A stretch of 32,689 nt of DNA, taken from assembly GCF_000422485.1 (NCBI RefSeq), contig NZ_KE383863.1, positions 1 to 32,689 of the forward strand. Reading direction: 5' to 3'. The notes beneath the pieces were generated by a model that was given only the letters and a program-made list of their open reading frames with translations, was not told the origin of the DNA and did not search any database. This stretch comes from Paenibacillus pasadenensis DSM 19293 (GTDB lineage: Bacteria > Bacillota > Bacilli > Paenibacillales > Paenibacillaceae). Positions 25,084-32,323 of this stretch are shown here, piece after piece. Every line of letters begins with the position of its first letter. Position 1 is the stretch's first letter. A program made the translations under genes and the position numbers.

Positions 25084-25923
25084 ATGAAAAAGGTTTGGAC
25101 GGTTACGATTGCGGCAGCGCTGCTGCTGACGGCATGCGGACAAAAGACGACGAACGAGGGCGGAGCGGGAGCGACGGCTTCGCCGGCGCCGACGGCGGAG
25201 GCATCGGCAGCCCCGGGCGGACTGCAGATGGACAAGCTCGTGCTCGGCACGAGCGCGGACTACGCGCCTTACGAATTCCACAAGAAGATCGACGGCAAGG
25301 ACCAGATCGTCGGCTTCGACATCGAGATCGCCAAGGAGATCGCCAAGGATCTCGGCGCCGAGCTGGAGATCAGCGACTCGGACTTCGACGGGCTGCTGCT
25401 GGCGCTGAACGGCGGCAAGGTCGACCTGGTCATCTCCGGGATGACGCCGACGGAGGAACGCAAGCAGAACGTCGACTTCTCCAAGATCTACTATAAAGCG
25501 GAGCAAGGCGTCATCGTGAAGAAGGGCGAGGAAGGCAGCTACGGCTCCCTGGACGATCTGAAAGGCAAGAAGATCGGCGTGCAGAAGGGCTCGATCCAGG
25601 AAGGCATCGCCAAGGAAGTCGAAGGCGCGAAGCTGACGTCGCTGGCGAAAATTCCGGAGCTGATCCTGGAGCTGACGAGCGGCCGCGTGGACGCGCTGAT
25701 CGTGGAGAAGCCGGTCGCGGACCAATACGTCAAGACGCAGGACAGCATCGCGCTGGCGGACGTGAAGATCGAGCAGTCGGAAGAGGAAGCCGGCTCGGCG
25801 ATCGCGATCAAGAAGGGCAATCAGGAGCTGCTGGACGCCGTGAACAAGACGATCGACCGCTTGCAGGCGAGCGGCGACATCGACCGCTTCGTCGTGGAAG
25901 CGAACGAGCTCGTCGGCGAATAA
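25084..25923 (+). CDS. Polar amino-acid ABC transporter substrate-binding lipoprotein
   Basis: This 279-residue extracellular receptor belongs to the SBP_bac_3 (GlnH/ArtP-like) family. The lipobox L-L-T-A-C gives lipid-modified Cys18. A Thr/Ala/Pro-rich linker of about 30 residues leads to the binding domain ('LVLGTSADYAPYEFHKK', 'IVGFDIEIAKEIAKDLG', 'LVISGMTPTEERKQNVDFS'). The last segment, containing the ligand-anchoring Asp of the family, matches; the acidic 'DSDFDGLLLALNGGKVD' is typical for receptors of cationic or polar amino acids. GGGGAG (25069-25074) is 9 nt before ATG 25084; an earlier ATG at 25075 is too close. First gene of a three-gene importer. Ligand not determinable; arginine would suit the neighbourhood. 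Confidence 0.92.
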   Translation: MKKVWTVTIAAALLLTACGQKTTNEGGAGATASPAPTAEASAAPGGLQMDKLVLGTSADYAPYEFHKKIDGKDQIVGFDIEIAKEIAKDLGAELEISDSDFDGLLLALNGGKVDLVISGMTPTEERKQNVDFSKIYYKAEQGVIVKKGEEGSYGSLDDLKGKKIGVQKGSIQEGIAKEVEGAKLTSLAKIPELILELTSGRVDALIVEKPVADQYVKTQDSIALADVKIEQSEEEAGSAIAIKKGNQELLDAVNKTIDRLQASGDIDRFVVEANELVGE

Positions 25924-25946
25924 ACGACGGACGGAGCGTTCTATAG

Positions 25947-26600
25947 ATGAACTTGAACTTTTCCTTTCTGGATGAGTACGGCTCGTACTTCATCAGCGGC
26001 GCGTGGGTGACGCTGCAGCTGTCGTTCTTCGGCGTGCTGCTCGGAACTCTGTTCGGCATCGGCTTCGCCCTCATGCGGCTGTCGCGGATCTGGATCGTCA
26101 AATTCCTGGCGACCGCCTACATCGAGATCATCCGCGGCACGCCGATGCTCGTGCAGATTCTCATCATCCACTACGGCCTGACGAACTTCGGCGTCAACCT
26201 GCCTGCCTTCGCGTCCGGCGTCGTCGCGCTGACGATCAACAGCGCCGCCTACATGGCGGAGGTGTTCCGCGCCGGCATCCAGGCGATCGACAAGGGCCAG
26301 ATGGAAGCGGCCCGCTCGCTCGGGATGTCGCGCTGGCAGGCGATGCGCCTGATCGTGCTGCCGCAGGCGTTCCGCAACATGCTGCCGGCGATCGGCAACG
26401 AGCTGATCGTCATCATCAAGGACTCGTCGCTCGTCTCGACGATCGGCATCGCGGAGCTGCTGTACAACGCCCGCACCGTGCAGGGCAATACGTTCATTCC
26501 GCTGGAGCCGCTTATCGTAGCGGCCGGCGTCTACTTCATCATGACCTTCACGCTCTCGCAGCTGCTGGGCGTGCTGGAGAGGAGGCTGGGCAAGCGATGA
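25947..26600 (+). CDS. Polar amino-acid ABC transporter permease (HisM/ArtQ/GlnP-like)
   Basis: This 217-residue membrane subunit probably acts as a homodimer, as only one permease gene is present. The protein has about five hydrophobic helices. The N-terminal segment after the first helix ('[21 protein letters not shown]') is the hallmark of the His/Glu/Gln/Arg permease family. The EAA loop '[23 protein letters not shown]' couples it to the ATPase. The gene starts 23 nt after the binding-protein stop and ends in a 4-nt ATGA overlap with the ATPase gene. Length is normal for the family. Confidence 0.93.
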   Translation: MNLNFSFLDEYGSYFISGAWVTLQLSFFGVLLGTLFGIGFALMRLSRIWIVKFLATAYIEIIRGTPMLVQILIIHYGLTNFGVNLPAFASGVVALTINSAAYMAEVFRAGIQAIDKGQMEAARSLGMSRWQAMRLIVLPQAFRNMLPAIGNELIVIIKDSSLVSTIGIAELLYNARTVQGNTFIPLEPLIVAAGVYFIMTFTLSQLLGVLERRLGKR

Positions 26601-27319
26601 TCGAGATCCAGGGATTGCGCAAGTCGTTCGGCAGCAATGAGGTGCTCAAAGGCATCGACGCCAGCATCCAGAAAGGCGAGGTCGTCGCCGTCATCGGACC
26701 GAGCGGCTCGGGCAAGAGCACGTTCCTGCGCTGCCTGAACCGGCTCGAGGAGCCGACTGGCGGCACGATCCGGTTCAAGGACCGCGACGTGACCGCGGCT
26801 CAAAAGGAGCTCAACGAGATCCGTCAGAAGATGGGCATGGTGTTCCAGCATTTCAACCTGTTCCCGCATATGTCCGTGCTGGACAACCTGACGATCACTC
26901 CGTGCAAGGTCAAGGGCTTGAAAAAGGAGGAGGCCGAGCGGATCGCGCTGGAGCTGCTGCGCTCCGTCGGCCTCGAGGACAAGCGGGACGCGCGTCCCGA
27001 CAGCCTCTCCGGCGGCCAGAAGCAGCGCATCGCGATCGCGCGGGCGCTGGCGATGCAGCCGGAGGTCATGCTGTTCGACGAGCCGACGTCCGCGCTCGAC
27101 CCCGAGATGGTCGGCGAGGTGCTCGACGTCATGAAGCGGCTGGCGCAGAACGGCATGACGATGATCATCGTCACGCATGAGATGGGCTTCGCCCGCGAGG
27201 TCGCCGACCGGCTGATCTTCATGGACGGCGGCTACATCGTCGAGCAGGGCGACCCGCGCGAGGTCATGGCCGCTCCGCAGCATGCCCGGACCAAGGAGTT
27301 CCTGTCCAAGGTGCTGTAA
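26597..27319 (+). CDS. Polar amino-acid ABC transporter ATP-binding protein (GlnQ/ArtM-like)
   Basis: This 240-residue ATPase powers the importer. Walker A is GPSGSGKST at residues 34-42, the Q-loop lies in '[17 protein letters not shown]', the signature is LSGGQ (137-141), Walker B is 'VMLFDEP' with Asp161-Glu162, and the H-loop is '[16 protein letters not shown]'. All are intact, and the protein has the usual PAAT-family length without extra domains. Its ATG overlaps the permease stop. A purine-rich GAGAGGAGG lies about 13 nt upstream, inside the permease gene. A strong terminator follows 65 nt after the stop, closing the three-gene operon. Confidence 0.95.
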   Translation: MIEIQGLRKSFGSNEVLKGIDASIQKGEVVAVIGPSGSGKSTFLRCLNRLEEPTGGTIRFKDRDVTAAQKELNEIRQKMGMVFQHFNLFPHMSVLDNLTITPCKVKGLKKEEAERIALELLRSVGLEDKRDARPDSLSGGQKQRIAIARALAMQPEVMLFDEPTSALDPEMVGEVLDVMKRLAQNGMTMIIVTHEMGFAREVADRLIFMDGGYIVEQGDPREVMAAPQHARTKEFLSKVL

Positions 27320-27383
27320 GCAGCCGAGGCTGAGCCGCTTGCAGCAGCCGGTTCTCCGCGGCGGCCGGAGTCGTGATTGACGT

Positions 27384-27413
27384 TCCCAGGCACAGATGTG
27401 CCTGGGATTTTTT
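27384..27413 (+). terminator. Strong intrinsic terminator of the amino-acid ABC operon
   Basis: A perfect 11-bp stem (TCCCAGGCACA at 27384-27394 with TGTGCCTGGGA at 27397-27407), a two-base loop and six T residues. On the minus strand there is no T-tract, so it serves the plus strand only. Confidence 0.92.
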
Positions 27414-27438
27414 GTTTGCTGGATGCCCCCGGCCTCCG

Positions 27439-28182
27439 CTACAGCACGGTCAGGATGTGCGGACCGTCCTCCGTGATCGCGACGGAATGCTCGTACTGGA
27501 CGCAGATCGAGCGGTCGGCGGTGCGGGCGGTCCAGCCGTCGCTGTCGACGAAGGCGCGCCAGTCGCCGAGCGTGAACATCGGCTCGATCGCCAGCACGAG
27601 GCCGTTCTGGAGCAGCGGGCCTTTGCCCGGCAAGCCGTAGTGGGGCACGGACGGCTCCTCCCACAGCTCGCGCCCGAGCCCGTGTCCGCTGAAGTCGCGG
27701 ACGTTGCCGTAGCCGCGGGCCCGGGCGAGCTGGTCGACGGCCGCGCCGATGTCGCCGACATGCCGTCCCGCGACCGCCTGCGCGATGCCGAGGAAGAGCG
27801 CTTCATGGCAGTCGTGCATGAGCCGCCGGATCGCCTCGGAGACGTCGCCGACCGCGTAGGTCCAGGCCGAGTCGCCATGGAAGCCCTGATAAAAGGCGCC
27901 GATGTCGATCGAGATGACGTCGCCCTCGGCCAGCGGCCGGTCATCGGGGAAGCCATGGCAGATGACGTCGTTCGGCGCGGAGCAGATCGAGTAGGCGAAG
28001 CCGTGATGCCCTTTGAAGCTTGGAACGGCGCCGCGCTTGCGGATCATTTCTTCGACGAGACGGTCCAGCTCCAGCGTCGTGACGCCGGGCTTCACCCTTT
28101 CCTTCAGCAGCTCGTGGCACTCCGCCACGATTTGGCCGGCCTTGCGCATGAGGGCCAGCTCTTCCTTCGTTTTCAAGTTCAT
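27439..28182 (-). CDS. map: Methionine aminopeptidase, type I
   Basis: The enzyme removes the initiator methionine from nascent proteins. It has 247 residues, like the B. subtilis enzyme. The five metal ligands are present: Asp93 and Asp104 ('SIDIGAFYQGFHGDSA'), His167 ('FSGHGLGRELWEEP'), Glu200 ('LAIEPMF') and Glu231 ('QYEHSVAITEDGP'). 'NDVICHGFPDDRPLAEGDV' carries the conserved active-site His76. AGGAGGG is about 7 nt before the ATG at 28182, so the longer upstream reading is rejected. Here it follows an XRE regulator gene rather than the ribosomal adk-secY cluster, so it is probably a second, stand-alone map copy, as many Bacillales have two. That last point is inference. Confidence 0.95.
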   Translation of the reverse strand: MNLKTKEELALMRKAGQIVAECHELLKERVKPGVTTLELDRLVEEMIRKRGAVPSFKGHHGFAYSICSAPNDVICHGFPDDRPLAEGDVISIDIGAFYQGFHGDSAWTYAVGDVSEAIRRLMHDCHEALFLGIAQAVAGRHVGDIGAAVDQLARARGYGNVRDFSGHGLGRELWEEPSVPHYGLPGKGPLLQNGLVLAIEPMFTLGDWRAFVDSDGWTARTADRSICVQYEHSVAITEDGPHILTVL

Positions 28183-28273
28183 GGAATCCCTCCTGTTGGA
28201 AAAGATGCGGCGCCGAATGTCCCTCCCATGCAGGCCCTCGCCGGCGTCGGCTGCAGCCGCCAAGGCAGCCGCA

Positions 28274-28636
28274 TCAGAATCCGCGCAATCGCAGCGCGGA
28301 TCGATAGGCTTCGAGGCTGGCGAGCAGAAACTCGCGCTCGTCGGCGCGGAGGCCCGAGAGCGCGAGCGGATCGTCGCCCGACCGAGGAAGCGACGGAGGA
28401 ACGGCAGCCTCGGCCGAGAGGCCGAGCAGGTGGTCGGACGACACCCCGAACAGGCGGCACAGCCGAACCAGCATGTCATAGTCCGGCGCATTGACGCTGT
28501 TCTCGTATTGGGAGACGGTCGACTTGGCGACGGACAGCTCGTCTGCCAGCTGCTGCTGCGTCCAGCCGAGCCGCTGCCGCTGCGCGCGCAGACGGCCGCC
28601 GAGGCCGATGCGGCCGGGGGCGTTCGAAGTCGTCAT
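28274..28636 (-). CDS. XRE-family helix-turn-helix regulator
   Basis: This 120-residue DNA-binding protein has a Cro/CI-type domain at residues ~11-70: 'LGGRLRAQRQRLGWTQQQLADELSVAKSTVSQYENSVNAPDYDML', then 'LCRLFGVSSDHLLGL', the usual end of the fold. The C-terminal 45 residues are Pro/Leu-rich with a short final helix ('ADEREFLLASLEAYRSAL') that may dimerise. AAAGGAGG lies 9 nt before the ATG. A TATAAT-type promoter is present upstream. It is 91 nt upstream of map on the same strand. Target genes are unknown; there are no phage or plasmid genes nearby that would suggest a prophage repressor. Confidence 0.9.
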   Translation of the reverse strand: MTTSNAPGRIGLGGRLRAQRQRLGWTQQQLADELSVAKSTVSQYENSVNAPDYDMLVRLCRLFGVSSDHLLGLSAEAAVPPSLPRSGDDPLALSGLRADEREFLLASLEAYRSALRLRGF

Positions 28637-28681
28637 GGGTCAAGGCCTCCTTTGGCCGGACAGCCGGCATGGAATCGCCTC

Positions 28682-28710
28682 ATTATAGCGCAGCGCGAGC
28701 GCGCGCAAAA
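28682..28710 (-). promoter_or_regulatory. Promoter of the XRE regulator gene
   Basis: TATAAT reads on the minus strand at 28687-28682, with a weak -35-like TTTTGC 17 bp upstream (28710-28705) that lies in the U-tract of the lipase terminator. Confidence 0.55.
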
Positions 28711-28747
28711 GGCGTCCTTCTCCGAGCAGGCGGGAAAGGACGTCTTT
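28707..28747 (-). terminator. Intrinsic terminator of the lipase gene
   Basis: On the minus strand AAAGACGTCCTT (28747-28736) pairs with AAGGACGCCTTT (28719-28708) with one mismatch, followed by a short T-run. Confidence 0.75.
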
Positions 28748-28755
28748 GGCCAGGA

Positions 28756-29589
28756 CTAGCTGCCCTCGCCGGGCAGCTTTTGCGCGTTCGGACACCAGCC
28801 GATCGGACTGCGGCACATCGCGGCGGCGAACTCGGGCTCCCGTGCCGCCAGCGCGTTGAAGTAGCCGAGCAGCACATGATTGCCGGAGAAGCTGCCGCCG
28901 CTGAAGTCGAGCTCGGCCAGCTCGCTCACATGGGCGTAGTAGTAGATCAGCTTTGTTCGCGGATCTTGATAGACGAGCGGCGGCAAATAGGTGACGATGT
29001 CGTTGCTGTTCGCCAGCCGGAAGCTGCGCGGGACAGCTTTGGCGTACGCCTCGGCAAAATCGGAATCGCCGACGCGCGGCGCGGCGAACGTGTAGACGAT
29101 CGGCTTGCGGACGGGGTCGTTCTTCGCCAGATCGAGAGCGGCCAGCGTCGCGAGCGCGCCGCCGAGGCTGTGTCCGGTCAGGAACAAGGGCTTGCGCGCT
29201 CCGGTCCGTCCGAGCAGCTCCCGCAGCTGCGAGCGCAGGCTCTCGTAGAGGGAGGTGAAGCCGCGATGGGTTTTGCCGCCGTCCTTGACGATGGCGTAGT
29301 CGACCTGCTCGGCCATGAAGTCGGTCAGCCACTCCGACGTCGAGCTCGTGCCGCGGAACGCGGCGACGACCGCATGCGGCGATTCGGCGACGAAGCCGAA
29401 CGGCTGGGCTGGGGCTCCGGCATGCCCCCCGGCCTGAAAGACGCCGACCACCTCGTAATCGTCGGGCAGCCGCACCTTTCCCGTTCCTTTCAGCAGCAGA
29501 TAGGTTTGTCCGCACACGGCCGCAAGAAACAAAGCCGTTCGCTGATCCATGACAGGGGTGGCGCTGCTGAGTTTCACTTTTCTGCTCAC
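28756..29589 (-). CDS. Class 3 lipase-like alpha/beta hydrolase
   Basis: This 277-residue protein of the fungal-type lipase family probably hydrolyses acylglycerols or other esters. 'FRGTSSTSEWLTDFM' supplies the oxyanion region, 'LFLTGHSLGGALATLAALDL' the nucleophile Ser141, 'NSNDIVTYLPP' the acid Asp197, and 'GNHVLLGYFNAL' the base His238, so the triad is complete. No signal peptide is evident, although such proteins are often exported. The start chosen is GTG at 29589, since AAAGGAG lies 9 nt upstream; the longer reading to 29706 overlaps the neighbour's terminator and is rejected. Monocistronic, between two minus-strand terminators. Substrate unknown. Confidence 0.88.
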   Translation of the reverse strand: MSRKVKLSSATPVMDQRTALFLAAVCGQTYLLLKGTGKVRLPDDYEVVGVFQAGGHAGAPAQPFGFVAESPHAVVAAFRGTSSTSEWLTDFMAEQVDYAIVKDGGKTHRGFTSLYESLRSQLRELLGRTGARKPLFLTGHSLGGALATLAALDLAKNDPVRKPIVYTFAAPRVGDSDFAEAYAKAVPRSFRLANSNDIVTYLPPLVYQDPRTKLIYYYAHVSELAELDFSGGSFSGNHVLLGYFNALAAREPEFAAAMCRSPIGWCPNAQKLPGEGS

Positions 29590-29702
29590 GCTGCCCAGCT
29601 CCTTTGGCGCTAGAGTGCTTGTAGAGCAGTATATGCAGCAGCGCATCCGGTTGCGCCTAAGCCCAGAGCCGATGCCGGGATCTTCTTCGCTATAAAATAG
29701 AA

Positions 29703-29738
29703 ACATCCCGATGCCCTCGTCAAAAGGGATCGGGATGT
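29703..29738 (-). terminator. Intrinsic terminator of the DUF1328 gene
   Basis: On the minus strand ACATCCCGATCCCT pairs with AGGGCATCGGGATGT (one bulged base), followed by TTTCTATTTTA. It ends the small gene at 29770 before the lipase transcription unit begins. Confidence 0.75.
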
Positions 29739-29769
29739 CTCGTTTAAATTCGCTGCCGCTTGCCTAGCG

Positions 29770-29934
29770 TCAAGGGGTCGTTCGACGTCCGGTAATGAGG
29801 GAGATGACGAACAGCACCAGGAAGACGAAGAACAGGATTTTCGCGATGCCGGCTGCGGCTCCTACGATGCCGCCGAAGCCGAAGATTGCGGCGACGATGG
29901 CGATGATCAGAAAAATAACGGCCCATCTCAACAT
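29770..29934 (-). CDS. DUF1328 (YtjA-like) small membrane protein
   Basis: This 54-residue peptide has two hydrophobic helices separated by a Gly-rich turn ('[20 protein letters not shown]') and a short basic tail (GRRTTP). It aligns end to end with E. coli YtjA as I recall that protein, starting at the Met-Leu-Arg-Trp segment. Upstream in-frame starts at 29946 (ATG) and 29955 (TTG) add up to seven residues; the AAAGG sequence lies inside this extension, so the exact start is uncertain. Function unknown; members are often stress-induced. A sigma-B-like promoter lies about 130 nt upstream. Confidence 0.82.
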   Translation of the reverse strand: MLRWAVIFLIIAIVAAIFGFGGIVGAAAGIAKILFFVFLVLFVISLITGRRTTP

Positions 29935-30065
29935 GGGATTCACCATACCTTTCAAAGTAGAGTTGGTTGGCGCGGATCCGGATGATTCGGCTTGCCTCTG
30001 CTGGAGGCTTCCGAAGCTTTCGGATCCGCCGGACGGTTGCTTGCCGTCCGCTGATGTAGCTGTAT

Positions 30066-30090
30066 TAACCCTGGCCTTTGAGCCCTAAAC
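30066..30090 (-). promoter_or_regulatory. Possible sigma-B-type promoter of the DUF1328 gene
   Basis: On the minus strand GTTTAG (30090-30085) and GGGTTA (30071-30066) are 13 bp apart. This is close to the Bacillus sigma-B pattern GTTTWW-N12-15-GGGWAW, with one mismatch in each element. Confidence 0.35.
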
Positions 30091-30282
30091 AATCGTTCCC
30101 TGAATTTGTCCGGCCTTACATCTAATCTGAATTTTTGAGCGCGCTCGCGACCCTGCCGACCTGCGGCTACCGGCCGCAAAAGCTTTCCAGCGGCCGATCC
30201 GTTGATTGGATCGACGAAGCCCGGGGTATTAACGCTTAAGTCAAAATCGGTCGATAAGAGCCGTCTGAGGAGGATATAGAAC

Positions 30283-30885
30283 ATGGACTATTTGATTGGA
30301 ATCAGCGTGCTGATCATCGCCATTTCGATCGCGGTGCTCGTCGTTTATTTGGCTCAGACGCTCAAGAAAGTGCAGTCGTCGCTTGACGCGGCGAGCGGGG
30401 CGATCCGCGAGGTTCAAGGTGCGGTGCAGGAATGGAAGGGCGATGTCGACGAGCTGGTCGTAAGCGTGAAGGATCTGACTAAACAGGTCAATCACCAGAT
30501 CGATGCCGTCGATCCGCTGATGGCTTCGGTCCGCGAGGTCGGCACGACCGTGCATGAAGTCGCCGCTGCCGCCCGCGAGTTCTCCACCGGCTGGACGAAC
30601 CGCCTGCGCCGCAAGGCGCATGAATCGGCGGTGACGGCCGAGCTGGAGGAAAAGGGCCTGAAGTCGAGCCTGCCCGCAGCGGAAACGGACGCTCGCAGCG
30701 GCAGCGCCGCCGCTTATGCCGGCACGGCCGTGCCGCTGCGCTCCGGCGGCTCCGCTGCCGGCCAGCCGCCGAAGAAGGTTCCGGTGCTGGCCGAGGACGC
30801 TTCCGGCTCGCCCGCATGGGTCGGCTGGCTGGACGTCGGCATCCAGGCGGCGCGCCTGATCCGTTCGAGCCGCTCCAAAGCCTGA
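30283..30885 (+). CDS. DUF948 domain membrane-anchored protein
   Basis: This 200-residue protein starts with one membrane helix (residues ~4-24). It is followed by a coiled-coil-like stretch ('TLKKVQSSLDAASGAIREVQ', 'VDELVVSVKDLTKQVNHQID') typical of DUF948 proteins, many of which are annotated as general-stress proteins. Residues ~130-170 are Ala/Gly/Ser-rich and disordered, and the C-terminus ends in a short basic helix. GAGGAGGATATAG precedes the ATG. The 330-base gap upstream (29953-30282) holds the sigma-B-like site on the other strand and a CGGACGG/CCGTCCG inverted repeat. A GGGTAT element lies on this strand at 30224-30229, but with a 17-bp spacer from GTTGAT, so I do not call a promoter. 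Molecular function unknown. Confidence 0.85.
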   Translation: MDYLIGISVLIIAISIAVLVVYLAQTLKKVQSSLDAASGAIREVQGAVQEWKGDVDELVVSVKDLTKQVNHQIDAVDPLMASVREVGTTVHEVAAAAREFSTGWTNRLRRKAHESAVTAELEEKGLKSSLPAAETDARSGSAAAYAGTAVPLRSGGSAAGQPPKKVPVLAEDASGSPAWVGWLDVGIQAARLIRSSRSKA

Positions 30886-30948
30886 TTCGTACGAGCCGCG
30901 CCGCGCGGCGGCGGCTGGACTTTGCCGGCAAGTTGCTTTAGGATAGAA

Positions 30949-30967
30949 CCAAACGTTTGGCTATAAA
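30949..30967. promoter_or_regulatory. LacI-type palindrome and -10-like element before the phosphatase gene
   Basis: CCAAACGTTTGG (30949-30960) is a perfect palindrome with the central AAACGTTT common in LacI/PurR operators. A -10-like TATAAA (30962-30967) follows directly. No convincing -35 is seen and no LacI-family gene is in the window. Confidence 0.4.
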
Positions 30968-31031
30968 GGCAGGCAGGGGGGCCGCTTCGGCTGCCTTGCT
31001 TTTGCCGCGATTTCGGGGAGAAGGAATCATC

Positions 31032-32186
31032 ATGCGGATAGTAGTTGTCGACGATAACGCGATGAATATAACGGTCGTTCAGGAGATGCTCAAGCGGGCA
31101 GGCTACTGGGACGTGAGGGCCGCTGCCTCCGGCATGGAGCTGTTCGCCATGCTCGGTCTGGAGGAGAACGGCGCCGAGCCGGCGGAAGGCATTCCGACGC
31201 CGGACGTGGACCTCATCCTGCTGGACATGATGATGCCCCGCATCGACGGCATTGCGGCCTGCCAAGCCATTCAGGCGTCGGAGCGGCTCCGGGACATCCC
31301 GGTCATCATGGTCACGGCGATCGGGGATTCCAAAAAGCTGGCCGAGGCGCTCGATGCCGGCGCGATCGACTACGTGACCAAGCCGATCAACCGCATCGAG
31401 CTGCTCGCCCGCATCCGCGTAGCGCTGCGGCTCAAGCAGGAGAAGGATTGGCATCGCGAGCGCGATCGGCGCATCCGCGAGGAGCTGCAGCTGGCCAAAG
31501 AGGTGCAGTCGGCGGCCTTGCCGCCGAAGCTGGAGGAGAGCGGCATCGTCATCGATGCGATCTACCAGCCTTCCGAGGAGCTGTCCGGCGATCTGTACGC
31601 CTGGAACCGGATCGACGAGCATCGCTACGGCATCGCCGTCATCGACGCGATGGGCCACGGCATCTCGTCGTCCCTCGTCTGCATGTTCATCGCTTCGGTG
31701 CTGAGGGACGCGATGGTGACCAAGGTCGAGCCGGTGCTCGTCATGGAGGAGCTCAACCGCCGTGCGCTGCAGCTGCAGTTCGCGGATCAGCTCATCCAGT
31801 ATTATTTCACGGCGCTCTATATGGTCGTAGACCTGCAGCGGGGCACGGTGGAGTACGTCAATGCGGGCCATCCGCCGGGACTGCTCGTGCGCGCGGGCGG
31901 ACAAGGGACGGAGGAGCCGCTTTCCGGCGGAGGCATGGCGGTCGGATTGTTCGAGGGCGTCACCTTCCAAAAGCAGGTCGTGGAGGTGCAGCCCGGCGAC
32001 CAGCTGCTGCTGTTCACGGACGGCCTGCTGGAGCTGGTGAGCGGACCGGAGGAGGGCCGGCTCGAGATGCTGATGGAGCGCATGGCCGGAGCCGTGCGGA
32101 CGAGCGGCTCGCTGCATGAGCTGCTCCTGTCCGAGGACGGGCCTCGGCCGGACGACTGCTGCCTCGTGCAGATCGGCATCCGCTGA
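31032..32186 (+). CDS. Response regulator fused to PP2C-type serine phosphatase (RsbU/SpoIIE family)
   Basis: This 384-residue two-domain signalling protein has an N-terminal receiver (1-125) with the acidic pair Asp7-Asp8, phospho-acceptor Asp65 ('LILLDMMMPRIDG'), the conserved Thr95 ('MVTAIGD') and Lys117 ('YVTKPIN'). A helical linker (~125-160) with 'ELQLAKEVQSAALPP' leads to a SpoIIE/RsbU phosphatase domain (160-384). Its metal-binding aspartates include Asp187 ('EELSGDLYAW') and Asp205 ('VIDAMGHG'), with 'VEYVNAGHPPGLLV' and 'LLLFTDGLLEL' further on. Family members dephosphorylate anti-anti-sigma (STAS) proteins. No STAS, anti-sigma or histidine kinase gene is nearby, so partners are unknown. 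GGGGAGAAGGAA precedes ATG 31032; the longer reading from 30957 overlaps the promoter region. Confidence 0.93.
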   Translation: MRIVVVDDNAMNITVVQEMLKRAGYWDVRAAASGMELFAMLGLEENGAEPAEGIPTPDVDLILLDMMMPRIDGIAACQAIQASERLRDIPVIMVTAIGDSKKLAEALDAGAIDYVTKPINRIELLARIRVALRLKQEKDWHRERDRRIREELQLAKEVQSAALPPKLEESGIVIDAIYQPSEELSGDLYAWNRIDEHRYGIAVIDAMGHGISSSLVCMFIASVLRDAMVTKVEPVLVMEELNRRALQLQFADQLIQYYFTALYMVVDLQRGTVEYVNAGHPPGLLVRAGGQGTEEPLSGGGMAVGLFEGVTFQKQVVEVQPGDQLLLFTDGLLELVSGPEEGRLEMLMERMAGAVRTSGSLHELLLSEDGPRPDDCCLVQIGIR

Positions 32187-32218
32187 GCGGCTGCCCGCCT
32201 TGCCATCCGATGGAATTG

Positions 32219-32263
32219 AAAAAGGCCTCAAGCTCTGAAAAGCAGAGCTTGAGGCCTTTTTTT
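32219..32263. terminator. Strong intrinsic terminator after the phosphatase gene
   Basis: A perfect 19-bp stem (AAAAAGGCCTCAAGCTCTG at 32219-32237 and its complement at 32243-32261) with loop AAAAG and a seven-T run. The A-run on the left means it could also act on the minus strand. Confidence 0.93.
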
Positions 32264-32323
32264 GCGAGGAGCTGCCGGCTCCTGCGCCAACACGCTCAGG
32301 ACCGTAAGAACGGCATGAGGTCT

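Noticed and set aside
30201-30229. Sigma-B promoter for the DUF948 gene (GTTGAT … GGGTAT)
   Set aside because: The 17-bp spacer is too long for sigma-B (12-15 bp) and the -35 element is poor.
30957-31031. Longer start for the receiver-PP2C protein
   Set aside because: The extra 25 codons overlap the -10-like element, and the good ribosome binding site belongs to ATG 31032, where the receiver domain begins.
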